Positions 45,872 through 54,344 of a stretch of DNA of 64,000 nucleotides are shown here, piece by piece (within the stretch, counting starts at the first letter, position 1; every line of letters starts with the position of its first letter). Source of the DNA: Burkholderia sp. Bp8992. GTDB taxonomy: Bacteria > Pseudomonadota > Gammaproteobacteria > Burkholderiales > Burkholderiaceae. A program made the translations under genes and the position numbers. The stretch lies in the NCBI RefSeq assembly GCF_003853705.1, contig NZ_QTQI01000026.1, positions 47,532-111,531 of the forward strand, written 5' to 3'. Below the pieces are notes generated by a model, which made no database searches, was not told the DNA's origin, and was given only the letters and a program-made list of their open reading frames with translations.

Positions 45872-47734
45872 ATGCATTTCTGGCGCAAGCTTTCCATTCA
45901 GAACAAGCTGATTCTCAGCATGACGAGTTGCCTGCTCGTGTTCGTCGCGATTTCGAGCGGGCTCAGCGTTCGTCTGATCGGCAACGCGGTGCGCGATCGC
46001 GTCGTCCGCGAAGAACTGCCGACCGCCGTGAACGGCATTCGCGCCGACGTGCAGCGCCAGATGGCCGGCCCGATCGCCGCGTCGCGCATCCTCGCGCGCG
46101 ATGCGTTCCTGCTGCAATGGGAAGCCGACGGCGAACCCGATGCCGGCACGCGCAACTGGATCCAGTTCGCGAAGAACGTGAAGGACGAGCAGAAGGCCGC
46201 GTCCGTGCAGTGGGTGTCGGTGAAGAGCGGCAACTACTACAACGAAGCCGGCCTGCAGCGGAAAGTGACCGACAAGGATCAGTGGCTGACCAGCTTCCTG
46301 TCGTCCGGCAAGGCGTTCGACGTGAACATGGATCGCGAGGTGACCGTCGGCGGCTACATGATGTTCATCAACAGCCGCGTGGAAATCGACGGTGTGCCGA
46401 TTGGCGCGGCGTGCATGAGCCTGTCCGTCGATGCGCTTGCGAAGGGTATCTCGGCTTACCGGATCGGTGAGAGCGGGTTTGCGTACCTCGTGCGCCCAGA
46501 TGGCGCGATCATGATGCATCGCGATACGTCGCTGATCGACGGCAAGCATTTTCTGAAGGATGAGCCGGGGTTGCCGGGCGATGCGTCGTCGACGTTGCTT
46601 GCCGGTAAGCCTTATGCGTACCTCAGCTATGAGGGTGATGGCGGCGCGCGGTTCATCGCGACGTCGTTCATTCCTGAGTTGAACGCGTATGTGGTCGTCC
46701 AAGTGCCGCAGGCCGAACTGCTCGGGCCGGTGACGCGGGCGATCCATAGTGCGGCGCTGGTTGCGGCGGTAGTGGGGCTTGGGGTTGCGTTGCTCGTGAT
46801 CTGGCTGGTGGGGCGCGCGATTGCTGCACCGATTCGTCGGGCGGCGACGCTGTTGTCGGAGATCGCGAGCGGCCAGGGCGATTTGACGCGCCGGATGACG
46901 GTCGAGAGCGGGGACGAGATCGGGCAGCTGTCGGATGCGTTCAACCGGTTCGTGTCGTCGCTGTCGACGCTGGTTCATCGGATTCGTGCGGCTTCGGCTT
47001 CGATCGCGACCGGGTCGGCGCAGATTGCTTCGGGGAATGCGGATCTCAGCGAGCGCACCGAAGGGCAATCGAGCAACCTGGAGCGGACGGCTTCGTCGAT
47101 GGAAGAGATCACGGCCGTGGTGCGTAACAACACCGAGACGGCGACTACGGCCGCGAAGATGATCAATGGGGCGGCGGATACGGCGGCGCGTGGCGGGCAG
47201 GTGGTGGGGGAAGTCGTGACGACGATGGAGCAGATCAGCAACGCATCGCAACGGATCTCCGAGATCATCGTGATGATCGACAGTATCTCGTTTCAGACGA
47301 ATATTCTGGCGTTGAATGCTGCGGTGGAGGCGGCGCGGGCGGGGGAGCAGGGGCGTGGGTTCGCTGTCGTTGCTTCGGAAGTACGGAATCTGGCGCAGCG
47401 CAGCGCGCAGGCGGCGAAGGAGATCAAATCGCTGATCGAGCACAGCGCGGGGACGGTGGGTGCCGGGTCGCGGCTCGTTAGTGAGGCGGGGAAGGTGATG
47501 AGCGATGTTGTCTCGCAGGTTCAGGGCGTTAGCGCGATGATGAGCGAGATTGCCGAGGCTAGCCTGGAGCAGAGTGCTGGCATTGATCAGATTGGGGATG
47601 CGGTGCAGTCGCTTGATCAGATGACCCAGCAGAATGCGGCTTTGGTCGAGGAAAGCGCTGCGGCTGCGGAGAGTTTGAAGCAGCAGGCTGCGGAACTGAC
47701 GAAGCTGGTTTCGGCTTTTAAGGTGGATGAGTAA
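45872..47734 (+). CDS. Methyl-accepting chemotaxis protein
   Basis: 620 residues. Membrane helix 1 (about 14-36) is followed by a periplasmic dCache-like ligand domain (about 40-285, including [19 protein letters not shown] and [17 protein letters not shown]), helix 2 (about 297-320), a HAMP domain and a long cytoplasmic coiled-coil with the signalling tip [20 protein letters not shown]. There is no C-terminal NWETF-type CheR-docking pentapeptide. The ATG at 45872 starts [13 protein letters not shown]; a longer form lacks sense. It follows the MotB-like gene by 169 bp on the same strand. Third-base G+C preference drops noticeably from about 46480 onward. Confidence 0.93.
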   Translation: MHFWRKLSIQNKLILSMTSCLLVFVAISSGLSVRLIGNAVRDRVVREELPTAVNGIRADVQRQMAGPIAASRILARDAFLLQWEADGEPDAGTRNWIQFAKNVKDEQKAASVQWVSVKSGNYYNEAGLQRKVTDKDQWLTSFLSSGKAFDVNMDREVTVGGYMMFINSRVEIDGVPIGAACMSLSVDALAKGISAYRIGESGFAYLVRPDGAIMMHRDTSLIDGKHFLKDEPGLPGDASSTLLAGKPYAYLSYEGDGGARFIATSFIPELNAYVVVQVPQAELLGPVTRAIHSAALVAAVVGLGVALLVIWLVGRAIAAPIRRAATLLSEIASGQGDLTRRMTVESGDEIGQLSDAFNRFVSSLSTLVHRIRAASASIATGSAQIASGNADLSERTEGQSSNLERTASSMEEITAVVRNNTETATTAAKMINGAADTAARGGQVVGEVVTTMEQISNASQRISEIIVMIDSISFQTNILALNAAVEAARAGEQGRGFAVVASEVRNLAQRSAQAAKEIKSLIEHSAGTVGAGSRLVSEAGKVMSDVVSQVQGVSAMMSEIAEASLEQSAGIDQIGDAVQSLDQMTQQNAALVEESAAAAESLKQQAAELTKLVSAFKVDE

Positions 47735-47772
47735 GGGCTGGTTTGGGATTTAGAATAGAGCGCTTCTGAGGG

Positions 47773-47804
47773 ACGGCTGCCGTGGGTTCACAGCAGCCGT
47801 TTTT
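47773..47804 (+). terminator. Intrinsic terminator after MCP gene
   Basis: ACGGCTGC / GCAGCCGT, an 8-bp stem with a 12-nt loop followed by TTTT. Confidence 0.85.
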
Positions 47805-47839
47805 GTATGTTGGCGCGGGATTCGGTGGCGGTTATAAAA

Positions 47840-48628
47840 ATGAAACGCATTTCAAGGTGGAAGATTGGAGTGGGGGCGGTGGTTCTCGTCGCGGTGGTGG
47901 CTGCGGTGGGTGCGAAGGTGATTGCGTCGCCTACCGATTCGTATCTTGTCTATCGGAAGAAAGCCGTTGACGCGGTTACCGCGGCGCGGATGGAAGATCA
48001 GGCGGATCTGGACAGGAAATATACGGCCGAGGTGAATGCGCGGCTGGTCAAGCTTGTCGGGACGGTCAGGGCGAAAGGTTTTCCCGCGAAGGCGGGGAGT
48101 ACCGTGGATACCCTCTACATCGATAACGGGATGACACCCGGGCCGGATGGACTGCTCTTGAAGTCGAATGACGGGAAGGTGAATCTCGTTGTGACGACGG
48201 TTCCGCTTTTGAAGGCTTGGGTGGCAACGGCGGATGCGGGGATCAAGTCGGCGGATGATATCGCGGCGATTTTCGATAACGAGACGTTTTACACCGATGT
48301 GCTTGGCGGCGACGCTGCGGAGTTTCGGTTTGCCGAATTGCCGGTGAAGCGAAAGCCGGCTGATGCGGTGGTGAAGGCGTTGCTGGTGGGTGACAGCCAG
48401 GACGGGATGCCGGATGGGCCGAATACGTTGTTGGTGTCGGTCAGGCAGGGCGCGCGGGTTTATATCCTGTGGCGGGATGCGACGTTGCCGACGATTGCCG
48501 CTTGCAGTGCGGAGCACGTTGCCGAGGAACAGCGACCAGCCTGTTTCGCGCAGCAATTACCTAAACAGAGGCGTTATTCGCGGTTTGTGTCCGATGCGCA
48601 GGCGATGGTCGATGCAGTTGTTCAATAG
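47840..48628 (+). CDS. Membrane-anchored protein of unknown function
   Basis: 262 residues. A basic N-terminus and one hydrophobic segment (WKIGVGAVVLVAVVAAVGAKV) anchor a soluble, presumably periplasmic, domain rich in Asp, Lys and Val. Four cysteines are absent from the body except a pair near the end (AACSAEH, RPACFAQQL). I recognise no family. The ATG at 47840 has no obvious ribosome site. Codon usage is less G/C-biased than the core genome. It follows the MCP terminator on the same strand, so it begins the accessory stretch. Confidence 0.6.
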   Translation: MKRISRWKIGVGAVVLVAVVAAVGAKVIASPTDSYLVYRKKAVDAVTAARMEDQADLDRKYTAEVNARLVKLVGTVRAKGFPAKAGSTVDTLYIDNGMTPGPDGLLLKSNDGKVNLVVTTVPLLKAWVATADAGIKSADDIAAIFDNETFYTDVLGGDAAEFRFAELPVKRKPADAVVKALLVGDSQDGMPDGPNTLLVSVRQGARVYILWRDATLPTIAACSAEHVAEEQRPACFAQQLPKQRRYSRFVSDAQAMVDAVVQ

Positions 48629-48644
48629 GATGCAATTGTCTTGA

Positions 48645-49745
48645 TTGTCGTCGAGTCGGGTGGGCGTTATCAACATTGGTCCAAGCTTTGGGAATGCCAT
48701 CTTGAATGAGTCAGCGTTGGAACTTACGAAGCCACGTGTTCCGTTGTTTCGGGCAGGTAACCCGTGCACGCTTGTTACACGTGTCGGAACCATGCTTGCG
48801 ATGACCATGCTTTGGTCAGGTCTTGCAAGCGCAGCACTGCAGTCCAATCTACGCTTTGCATTGCTCGGCGGAGCGGCAGTGCTCTATAGCAATGCGGCGA
48901 ACCCTCAAGATCCATTGCCCCGTCGGGCCTGGAAGAAAGCGGTTTTCTCCTTTCCGAATGGAACGACATTTGGCTTGTTGCCGCGAGCGGGTGAATCGAA
49001 CGCTGGCGGGGGAACGCAGATGGAGCCGCTCAACAAATGGAATATCTCCCCTTCAGGTCGATATGTAATCGTTATGCGAAACGATCAGGGAACAGTGTCC
49101 ACGGGGCAGGGGCAACCGGACACGGTACTGAACCGCGAGTACTGTTCCATGATTGAGATAAAAACAGGCTGTATCACGGCCGAGCAAACCGGAGAGATTT
49201 GCGGGGCAGGATGGCAACCGAGTCAAGGCGCTCAGTGGGGAACAGATTCCCAAACTTCGATGATGCTCACGCGAGATCGTCCCACGGCAAGCAACAAGTT
49301 GGCCTCTATCAATGCGGGACAGCCTGCGCGTTTGCTGATGCGCGACGCTTCGGGGGCCGACAACCTCTTGCGTTGTGACCCGCCTTCCTCGGCCAATCGA
49401 GAGTCTTATCGGAAAATTGCAGCAGCTCTAAAGGCGGACGGGGCGCACTTCGATGCGCAACTGATTGATACGGCGCTTTCGAAAGGCTCTGCCACCTCTG
49501 TAGGCACGCCAGCGGCGCAAGAAGCGGGTGTTGAAGGCCCGACCGCCGCGGTGTCGGTTGCAAAAGCGACTCTGTTCACGGCCCCCGACGAAGCGACTGC
49601 AAGTCGAGCCTATCTCGTCCAGAATGATGTCGTAACGGTACTGAAGCAGTCTCCGACGGGGTGGGCCTACGTGAACTACGTTAAAGCCACCGGTAAACAT
49701 CTATTTGGCTGGGTCAGAGTCGATCAGATCTCGCTTAGGCAATGA
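48645..49745 (+). CDS. Exported SH3-like-domain protein of unknown function
   Basis: Open from a TTG at 48645 (366 codons). The true start is uncertain: a signal-peptide-like core, MLAMTMLWSGLASAA, begins with the ATG at 48792, which would give 317 residues but few basic residues before the core. The central part, including WNISPSGRYVIVMRNDQG and cysteine-rich stretches (CSMIEIKTGC, GEICGAGW), is not recognised. The last 60 residues (ATLFTAPDEATASRAYLVQ, WAYVNYV, GWVRVDQISL) form a bacterial SH3-like fold, common in wall-targeted proteins. G+C is near 55%, below the core. Confidence 0.6.
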   Translation: MSSSRVGVINIGPSFGNAILNESALELTKPRVPLFRAGNPCTLVTRVGTMLAMTMLWSGLASAALQSNLRFALLGGAAVLYSNAANPQDPLPRRAWKKAVFSFPNGTTFGLLPRAGESNAGGGTQMEPLNKWNISPSGRYVIVMRNDQGTVSTGQGQPDTVLNREYCSMIEIKTGCITAEQTGEICGAGWQPSQGAQWGTDSQTSMMLTRDRPTASNKLASINAGQPARLLMRDASGADNLLRCDPPSSANRESYRKIAAALKADGAHFDAQLIDTALSKGSATSVGTPAAQEAGVEGPTAAVSVAKATLFTAPDEATASRAYLVQNDVVTVLKQSPTGWAYVNYVKATGKHLFGWVRVDQISLRQ

Positions 49746-50055
49746 TGTGTAAAAGGTTGGACTAGATCAAACAGGCAGCGTCAGATCGGCTGACTCACTT
49801 CGGCCAGGAAGCGTCGTTCGCCTGCATTTCTCGTCGCCACTTTGACATCGATTCCCTGCCGGTGAGCAGTCGGTCAGTTGGATTGGCCGGTAAAGCCTTA
49901 AGATTTTTAAGTAAATGCCGATAAGCAATAGATGGCATGTGACTCTCATCGAGAGCCACCACCTCTAAGTCAGTTGAAGCTCCGATGTCGTTGTTTTCAA
50001 AACGGCGTATTCGTTGGTTGACGCGGGAAATAATATATTTCAGAAGGAGAATTAA
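49746..50055. other. Gene-free AT-shifted segment before the OLD-like gene
   Basis: 310 bp with no supported gene. G+C falls from about 55% to about 40% across it. The last 20 bases hold the AAGGAG ribosome site of the next gene. A short minus-strand open frame around 49767-49949 looks like a non-coding remnant. Confidence 0.4.
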
Positions 50056-51531
50056 TTGGTTGAGTTGAAACTGGAAAATATTCGTGGGATCAGAAGTATG
50101 TCGCTCTCACTTCCATTGAAAAAAGGACTTTACGCAATTACAGGCGAAAACGGGATCGGGAAGAGTACAATATTTGCCGCACTTTCAAAGCTTGTTTACC
50201 GTGGCGCATTGCAAAATTTCTTTAAAAATGATGGGGAAGCAACTTCTAAGATCTCCTATCGCAGCGGGGGGGATGAAAATGTTTGGGAGAAAAAAATAAG
50301 TTGGCAGAGAACCGATCAATGCCAAAGCGAAATTTGCGTCGATGGGTTTTACGAGGGAAGCCTGATATTTGGAAATAGATTTAGCGACGCACATATATCC
50401 AGGGTTTCCAAGGCAATTAAGATCTCCCCGGCCGACCTTCGTGACTCCGACCCCTTCGTCTCAGAAAATCTAGGCTGGATTCTTCGAAATGATAAAAGCC
50501 ATTTTTCTGGGTTAAAGCGCGTTAAATCAAAACCTGTTGCAGAAGGTCTTGGTTTTCACGGAATTCCGTATCTTATCGAAAGGAACGGGAAGTGGCTTCA
50601 TTATCTTAAAATGAGCTCCGGGGAATTTTTGCTTATTGGGTTGCTTCATCTTATCAATGAGCGCGTAAAGTACAAAGAAAAGAAACAAAACGATCATCTT
50701 AGTGTGATCATTATGGATGAAATTGAGTTGGCATTGCATCCTTCAGCGCAGGATCGGCTTGCAATTTTCCTGAACAAAATATCGGATCAGCATAATTTTT
50801 GCATTTATTTTGCCACGCACAGTGTCCAAATTATTGCAAATGTTCGACCCGAGAAAATTTTTCATCTTGAATCACCTACTGCAGGCGTGATTGAAGTACT
50901 TAACCCATGCTACCCTGCGTATGCTACCAGATGTCTATATACGGCAGATGGATTTGATTACATCCTGCTTGTCGAAGATGATCTCGCAAAATTCTTGGTT
51001 GAAGGGTGTCTTCGAGAAAAATCGATGTATAGCAGTCGATTGATAAAAATACTACCTTGCGGCGGATGGGAGAAAACGTTGGAGCTGCAACACGAAATCT
51101 CTCAATCGAGGCTTGCTGGTAACGCGTGCAAGGTAATATCGATACTCGATGGGGACATAAGGGGCGAGTGCGATAAACTTTACGGAAATGGCACGCAATA
51201 TGGTGCACTCCCCAAGCAATTTTTGCCGATCAAGAGTTTGGAAAAATATCTTCTCAAAAAACTCGCATTGGATCTGGATGTGGCGTTTATGAGAAAATTT
51301 GGCGACGAATTTTTCCAAGTAAGAAGCTTGAGCGATATAATGAATGATTATAAATCAGATAAAAGATCTTCGTCGGATTCAAATGGCAAGGGATTGTTCT
51401 CTGTTCTTAAACGATGCGCCTCGGAACAGGGGATTGCTGACGAAATATTCAAAAGGGATGTGTGTCGGTTTATATACGATTACGAAGATCTTTCGAAACT
51501 GAAAGAAAGTATAAAACGGCTTTGCTCATAG
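50056..51531 (+). CDS. OLD-like AAA ATPase with TOPRIM-type nuclease domain (candidate phage-defence gene)
   Basis: 491 residues, TTG start seven bases after AAGGAG. An SMC/ABC-type ATPase fills the N-terminal 280 residues: Walker A GENGIGKST (30-38), MSSGE signature-like (186-190), Walker B SVIIMDEIELALHPS (216-230) and sensor FATHSVQII. The C-terminal part is TOPRIM-like: ILLVEDDLAKFLVEG (Glu307) and ISILDGDIRG (Asp365, Asp367). This is the layout of class 1 OLD nucleases, which exclude phages in P2 and act in several defence systems. No partner helicase (GajB type) follows. Base composition is near 41% G+C, strongly unlike the chromosome: a recent acquisition. Confidence 0.78.
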   Translation: MVELKLENIRGIRSMSLSLPLKKGLYAITGENGIGKSTIFAALSKLVYRGALQNFFKNDGEATSKISYRSGGDENVWEKKISWQRTDQCQSEICVDGFYEGSLIFGNRFSDAHISRVSKAIKISPADLRDSDPFVSENLGWILRNDKSHFSGLKRVKSKPVAEGLGFHGIPYLIERNGKWLHYLKMSSGEFLLIGLLHLINERVKYKEKKQNDHLSVIIMDEIELALHPSAQDRLAIFLNKISDQHNFCIYFATHSVQIIANVRPEKIFHLESPTAGVIEVLNPCYPAYATRCLYTADGFDYILLVEDDLAKFLVEGCLREKSMYSSRLIKILPCGGWEKTLELQHEISQSRLAGNACKVISILDGDIRGECDKLYGNGTQYGALPKQFLPIKSLEKYLLKKLALDLDVAFMRKFGDEFFQVRSLSDIMNDYKSDKRSSSDSNGKGLFSVLKRCASEQGIADEIFKRDVCRFIYDYEDLSKLKESIKRLCS

Positions 51532-51723
51532 TCGGTTGATTTGATGGGCAACCTTCTGGATAAGTAGATTATCGTCAAAAACGTCTATTGGTGATTGGCT
51601 GCTGGAATCGTATTGGTATTAGTCGCGCACAAGATGTAAAGACTTAGCCTTCCCGCTATTGCGTCGCTGATGAATAGTCGAGAGGTGCTGAAACTGACGG
51701 AGGCGGGCGTTCTGCCACATATT

Positions 51724-51761
51724 CCTCAGCGTAGCGGATGCTCGGAACCGTTGCGCTGAGG
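51724..51761. repeat. Inverted repeat downstream of the OLD-like gene
   Basis: CCTCAGCG and CGCTGAGG flank a 22-nt spacer. It sits in a 250-bp gene-free gap between the OLD-like gene and the IS element. It could be a terminator or the end of an older mobile element. Confidence 0.35.
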
Positions 51762-51773
51762 AAAGCTGCAGCA

Positions 51774-51781
51774 ATTCCTCG
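51774..51781. repeat. Left target-site duplication of the IS256-family element
   Basis: ATTCCTCG, repeated exactly at 53137-53144 immediately outside the other IS end. Confidence 0.88.
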
Positions 51782-53136
51782 GGAGCTATCCGGAATTCCG
51801 TGTGCGAGGCGGGTTGAGATTCAGACTCCAATGTTGAATCGTTCCGGGTAAAGCAGCGCGAACTGAGTCATGGCGCTCTTCCAATCGTGCCGGGAACCGG
51901 TCCACTTGGCCACGATGTTGCGCAGCGCCAGCCAGATCAGTTTGAGCGCGGCCTCGTCCGACGGGAAGTGGCCGCGCGCCTTGATGATCTTTCGAAGCTG
52001 CATGTGCAGCGACTCGATCGCGTTGGTCGTATATACAATTTTCCGGATATCAGGCGCGAAGGCGTAGAACGGAATCACCTGATCCCAGGCTCGGCGCCAG
52101 AGCGCGGCAATCGGAGGGTATTTCGTACCCCATGGGCTCGTATCGAACGTATCCAGCGCCACGGCGGCCGCTTCGGCGCTCGGTGCCCGATAGACCTCCT
52201 TGAGCGCCGCTGCGACCGATTTCCGGTCTTTCCAGCTCGCGAAGTCCAGCGAGTTCCGGATCAGATGCACGATGCAGGTCTGGACCGTCGTTTCCGGGAA
52301 CACCGTGTTGATCGCTTCCGGGAAGCCCTTCAGGCCGTCGACCACGGCGATCAGAATGTCCTGCACGCCGCGCAGCTTCAGGTCGTTCACCACCCGCAGC
52401 CAGAACTTGGCCCCCTCGGTCTGCTCGATCCAAAGGCCCAGCACATCACGTGTGCCGTCACGGCGCACTCCCAGCGCCAGGTAGATCGCCTTGTTGCGCA
52501 CGACGCCTTCGTCGCGGATCTTGACTCGCAAGGCGTCGAAGAACACGACCGGGTACATCGGCTCGAGCGGCCGCTGCTGCCATTCGCGCACTTCGTCGAT
52601 CACCGCGTCGGTCACCGTGCTGACGAAGTCCGGTGACACCTCGATGCCGTACATCTCCAGCAGGAAACCCTGAATCTCCCGCACGCTCATGCCGCGTGCG
52701 TACATCGCGATGATCTTGTCGTCGAAGCCGGTGAAGCGTCGCTCGCCCTTGGCGATCAGTACCGGATCAAAGGTGCCTTCGCGGTCGCGCGGAATCTCGA
52801 CGTCGAGCAGGTCGTCGTCGGTCGTGATGCGCTTGCGGCTGGTGCCGTTGCGGTGGTTCGTGCTACTCGCCGGCTTGGCTTCACCCTTCTCGTAACCGAG
52901 ATGATGGGTCAGTTCGCCGCCCAGCGCACGCTCGAAGATCGCCTTCTTGAGCGCGGCCAGTTGCTCATTGATCGTCGCCCGGTCCAGCGTCCCGGGCACC
53001 AGTTGCTTGATGAGTTCCGGGTCCAGGTTCAAGCCCTTGCCCGGTTCAATCGTCACTTCTTCCTTGCGTTTGCGTGGCATAAAGTGGCTCCTTGGTCGCC
53101 AGTTTATGCCTCACACACAAACATTCGGATAGGCTC
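51782..53136 (-). mobile_element. Complete IS256-family insertion sequence (1355 bp)
   Basis: Imperfect terminal repeats: the left end reads GGAGCTATCCGGAATTCCGTG's first 20 bases, the right end (complement) begins GAGCCTATCCGAATGTTTGT; about 14 of 21 positions agree, with CTATCCG shared. The ends are bounded by an exact 8-bp duplication, ATTCCTCG, in the range (8-9 bp) made by IS256 elements. One intact transposase gene on the minus strand fills the element. Confidence 0.88.
51821..53080 (-). CDS. IS256-family (mutator-type) transposase
   Basis: 419 residues, DDE recombinase. Family segments visible are MYARGMSVREIQGFLLEMYG, YPVVFFDALRVKIRDEGVV (first Asp), LIAVVDGLKGFPEAI (second Asp), VQTCIVHLIRNSL (the C-x2-H motif) and VYTTNAIESLHMQLRK (Glu). 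All expected catalytic residues are present and the frame is intact, so the element may be active. It lies within well-defined IS ends. Confidence 0.95.
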   Translation of the reverse strand: MPRKRKEEVTIEPGKGLNLDPELIKQLVPGTLDRATINEQLAALKKAIFERALGGELTHHLGYEKGEAKPASSTNHRNGTSRKRITTDDDLLDVEIPRDREGTFDPVLIAKGERRFTGFDDKIIAMYARGMSVREIQGFLLEMYGIEVSPDFVSTVTDAVIDEVREWQQRPLEPMYPVVFFDALRVKIRDEGVVRNKAIYLALGVRRDGTRDVLGLWIEQTEGAKFWLRVVNDLKLRGVQDILIAVVDGLKGFPEAINTVFPETTVQTCIVHLIRNSLDFASWKDRKSVAAALKEVYRAPSAEAAAVALDTFDTSPWGTKYPPIAALWRRAWDQVIPFYAFAPDIRKIVYTTNAIESLHMQLRKIIKARGHFPSDEAALKLIWLALRNIVAKWTGSRHDWKSAMTQFALLYPERFNIGV

Positions 53137-53144
53137 ATTCCTCG
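53137..53144. repeat. Right target-site duplication of the IS256-family element
   Basis: ATTCCTCG directly after the right end, the partner of 51774-51781. Confidence 0.88.
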
Positions 53145-53847
53145 ATCATCCTCACGCCTTGCACAGTGCCATAGATTGACGAGATGCATACGTTTGTCGA
53201 CTGCAGATGATCCTCAGTGTTGCGTAAGCAAGCTTGAATGCCAAGCAAGTAACTCGGTGGTGCCTCGCCGTCGCTGATAGGCGAATTTCTGCAGTCGCCG
53301 GAGTGCAGTAATCAACTCCATACGAACGGGCGTCCGCTTGACTATCAAAAGTGGACGGCACTGCCGCTTCGGCCCAAAGGGCGGTTCAGGGGCCATCACC
53401 GCCATTGGTGACGGGGGTCGCATTGTCCGATATCTATCTGACGTTGACCGATCGGTCAGGTCTCGGCCTATACAAATGAAGCAGGTCACCAAGCCTCACT
53501 CGTTAGTTCTGTCGGGACCGGAAAGCTTCCTCTTACAACGACATCTGCTCCAGCACGGTCGAAGGAGCCGCGTGCCGCGCGCACCCCTATGCCTAACGGC
53601 CAATCCCCCTCATTTCCCCTTTTCTGAGATGCCAGCCCGACTACACTGGTCATGAAGCCTTGCTTCTCACCATCGGATGCTGAACGTAGTCCCCTCCACC
53701 CCGATGGTCGATAAAAGTCTTGCCCAACAAGACACAGCGAAGAGGGGAGAAAGAAGGGGAAACCCAAGGCATCAAAGAAGCGCGGGCCGTATGGGCGGCA
53801 ACCCATACGACCCGCTGACCACCACCAACTCACACCAGGAGTCGGAA
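53145..53847. other. Non-coding remnant region between IS and symE-like gene
   Basis: About 700 bp with no gene I can support. Several 70-100-codon open frames on both strands have no recognisable content, ribosome site or family match. G+C is intermediate. The end carries a strong hairpin, listed separately. Probably debris of mobile DNA. Confidence 0.4.
53784..53813. promoter_or_regulatory. Hairpin in the 5' leader of the symE-like gene
   Basis: GGG-C-CGTATGGG pairs with CCCATACG-A-CCC around CGGCAA, ending 35 bp before the ATG. E. coli symE is controlled by an antisense RNA (SymR) over its 5' end; this structure could be part of a leader or antisense RNA here. Confidence 0.4.
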
Positions 53848-54144
53848 ATGGCTGACGCCAATAGTAAGACACGTCGTAGAAAGAACAAACCGGTCAACAT
53901 GCAGGAGACGTTTGAGCTGGTCCTGCGCAACTACCCGGATCTTCCCAAGCGAGGCTGGCCGTACCTGCCGTGGATGAAGGCGATCGATATCAATTTCAAG
54001 ATCTTCGGATTCAAGCCGGGCGACCGCGTGTACCTGAGAGTCAGCGACGTCGACCGGTCGATCACGATCACGCCGGACTACAGCCAGTTGGCGTTGCGAG
54101 AGCAGCCGTACCACGATCCTGATTGGGAACCGGCGCCGGAATAA
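53848..54144 (+). CDS. SymE-like (AbrB-fold) type I toxin family protein
   Basis: 98 residues. A basic N-terminus (NSKTRRRKNKPVNM) is followed by GWPYLPWMKAIDINF and FKIFGFKPGDRVYLRVSD, ending with a short beta-strand ITITPDYSQL. The G-F-x-x-G-D-x-V-x-x-R-V pattern after a P-W-[LM]-+ turn is that of SymE, an SOS-induced AbrB-superfamily toxin. AGGAG precedes the ATG. Burkholderia carry several such genes near mobile DNA. Whether it is toxic here is unknown. Confidence 0.65.
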   Translation: MADANSKTRRRKNKPVNMQETFELVLRNYPDLPKRGWPYLPWMKAIDINFKIFGFKPGDRVYLRVSDVDRSITITPDYSQLALREQPYHDPDWEPAPE

Positions 54145-54212
54145 CACCTGCAAGGGCCGCCTGAAACGGCTCTAGCGAGTGGAATGCATACGTTTCCCGA
54201 ACGCGATTGACC

Positions 54213-54234
54213 GCCGGGGCGACACAGCCCCGGC
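54213..54234. terminator. Hairpin between symE-like gene and amidohydrolase
   Basis: GCCGGGG / CCCCGGC stem with an 8-nt loop in the 200-bp gap between convergent genes. Confidence 0.5.
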
Positions 54235-54344
54235 CATCGCCGCAAACGCCGCGACTCACCCCTAAAGCGACCTTCAACAACTGTCACGACCGAAAGGCCC
54301 GTGAGGCCGCGTCGCGCACGCCGAAATAGCAAAATGGCTTCACA

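Noticed and set aside
49767-49949. Short minus-strand frame before the OLD-like gene
   Set aside because: 60 codons with no convincing start context or domain; possibly a dispersed-repeat remnant but not supportable as a gene.
53338-53655. 105-codon plus-strand open frame between the IS and the symE-like gene
   Set aside because: No ribosome site, no family pattern, and competing minus-strand frames of the same length; treated as non-coding debris.
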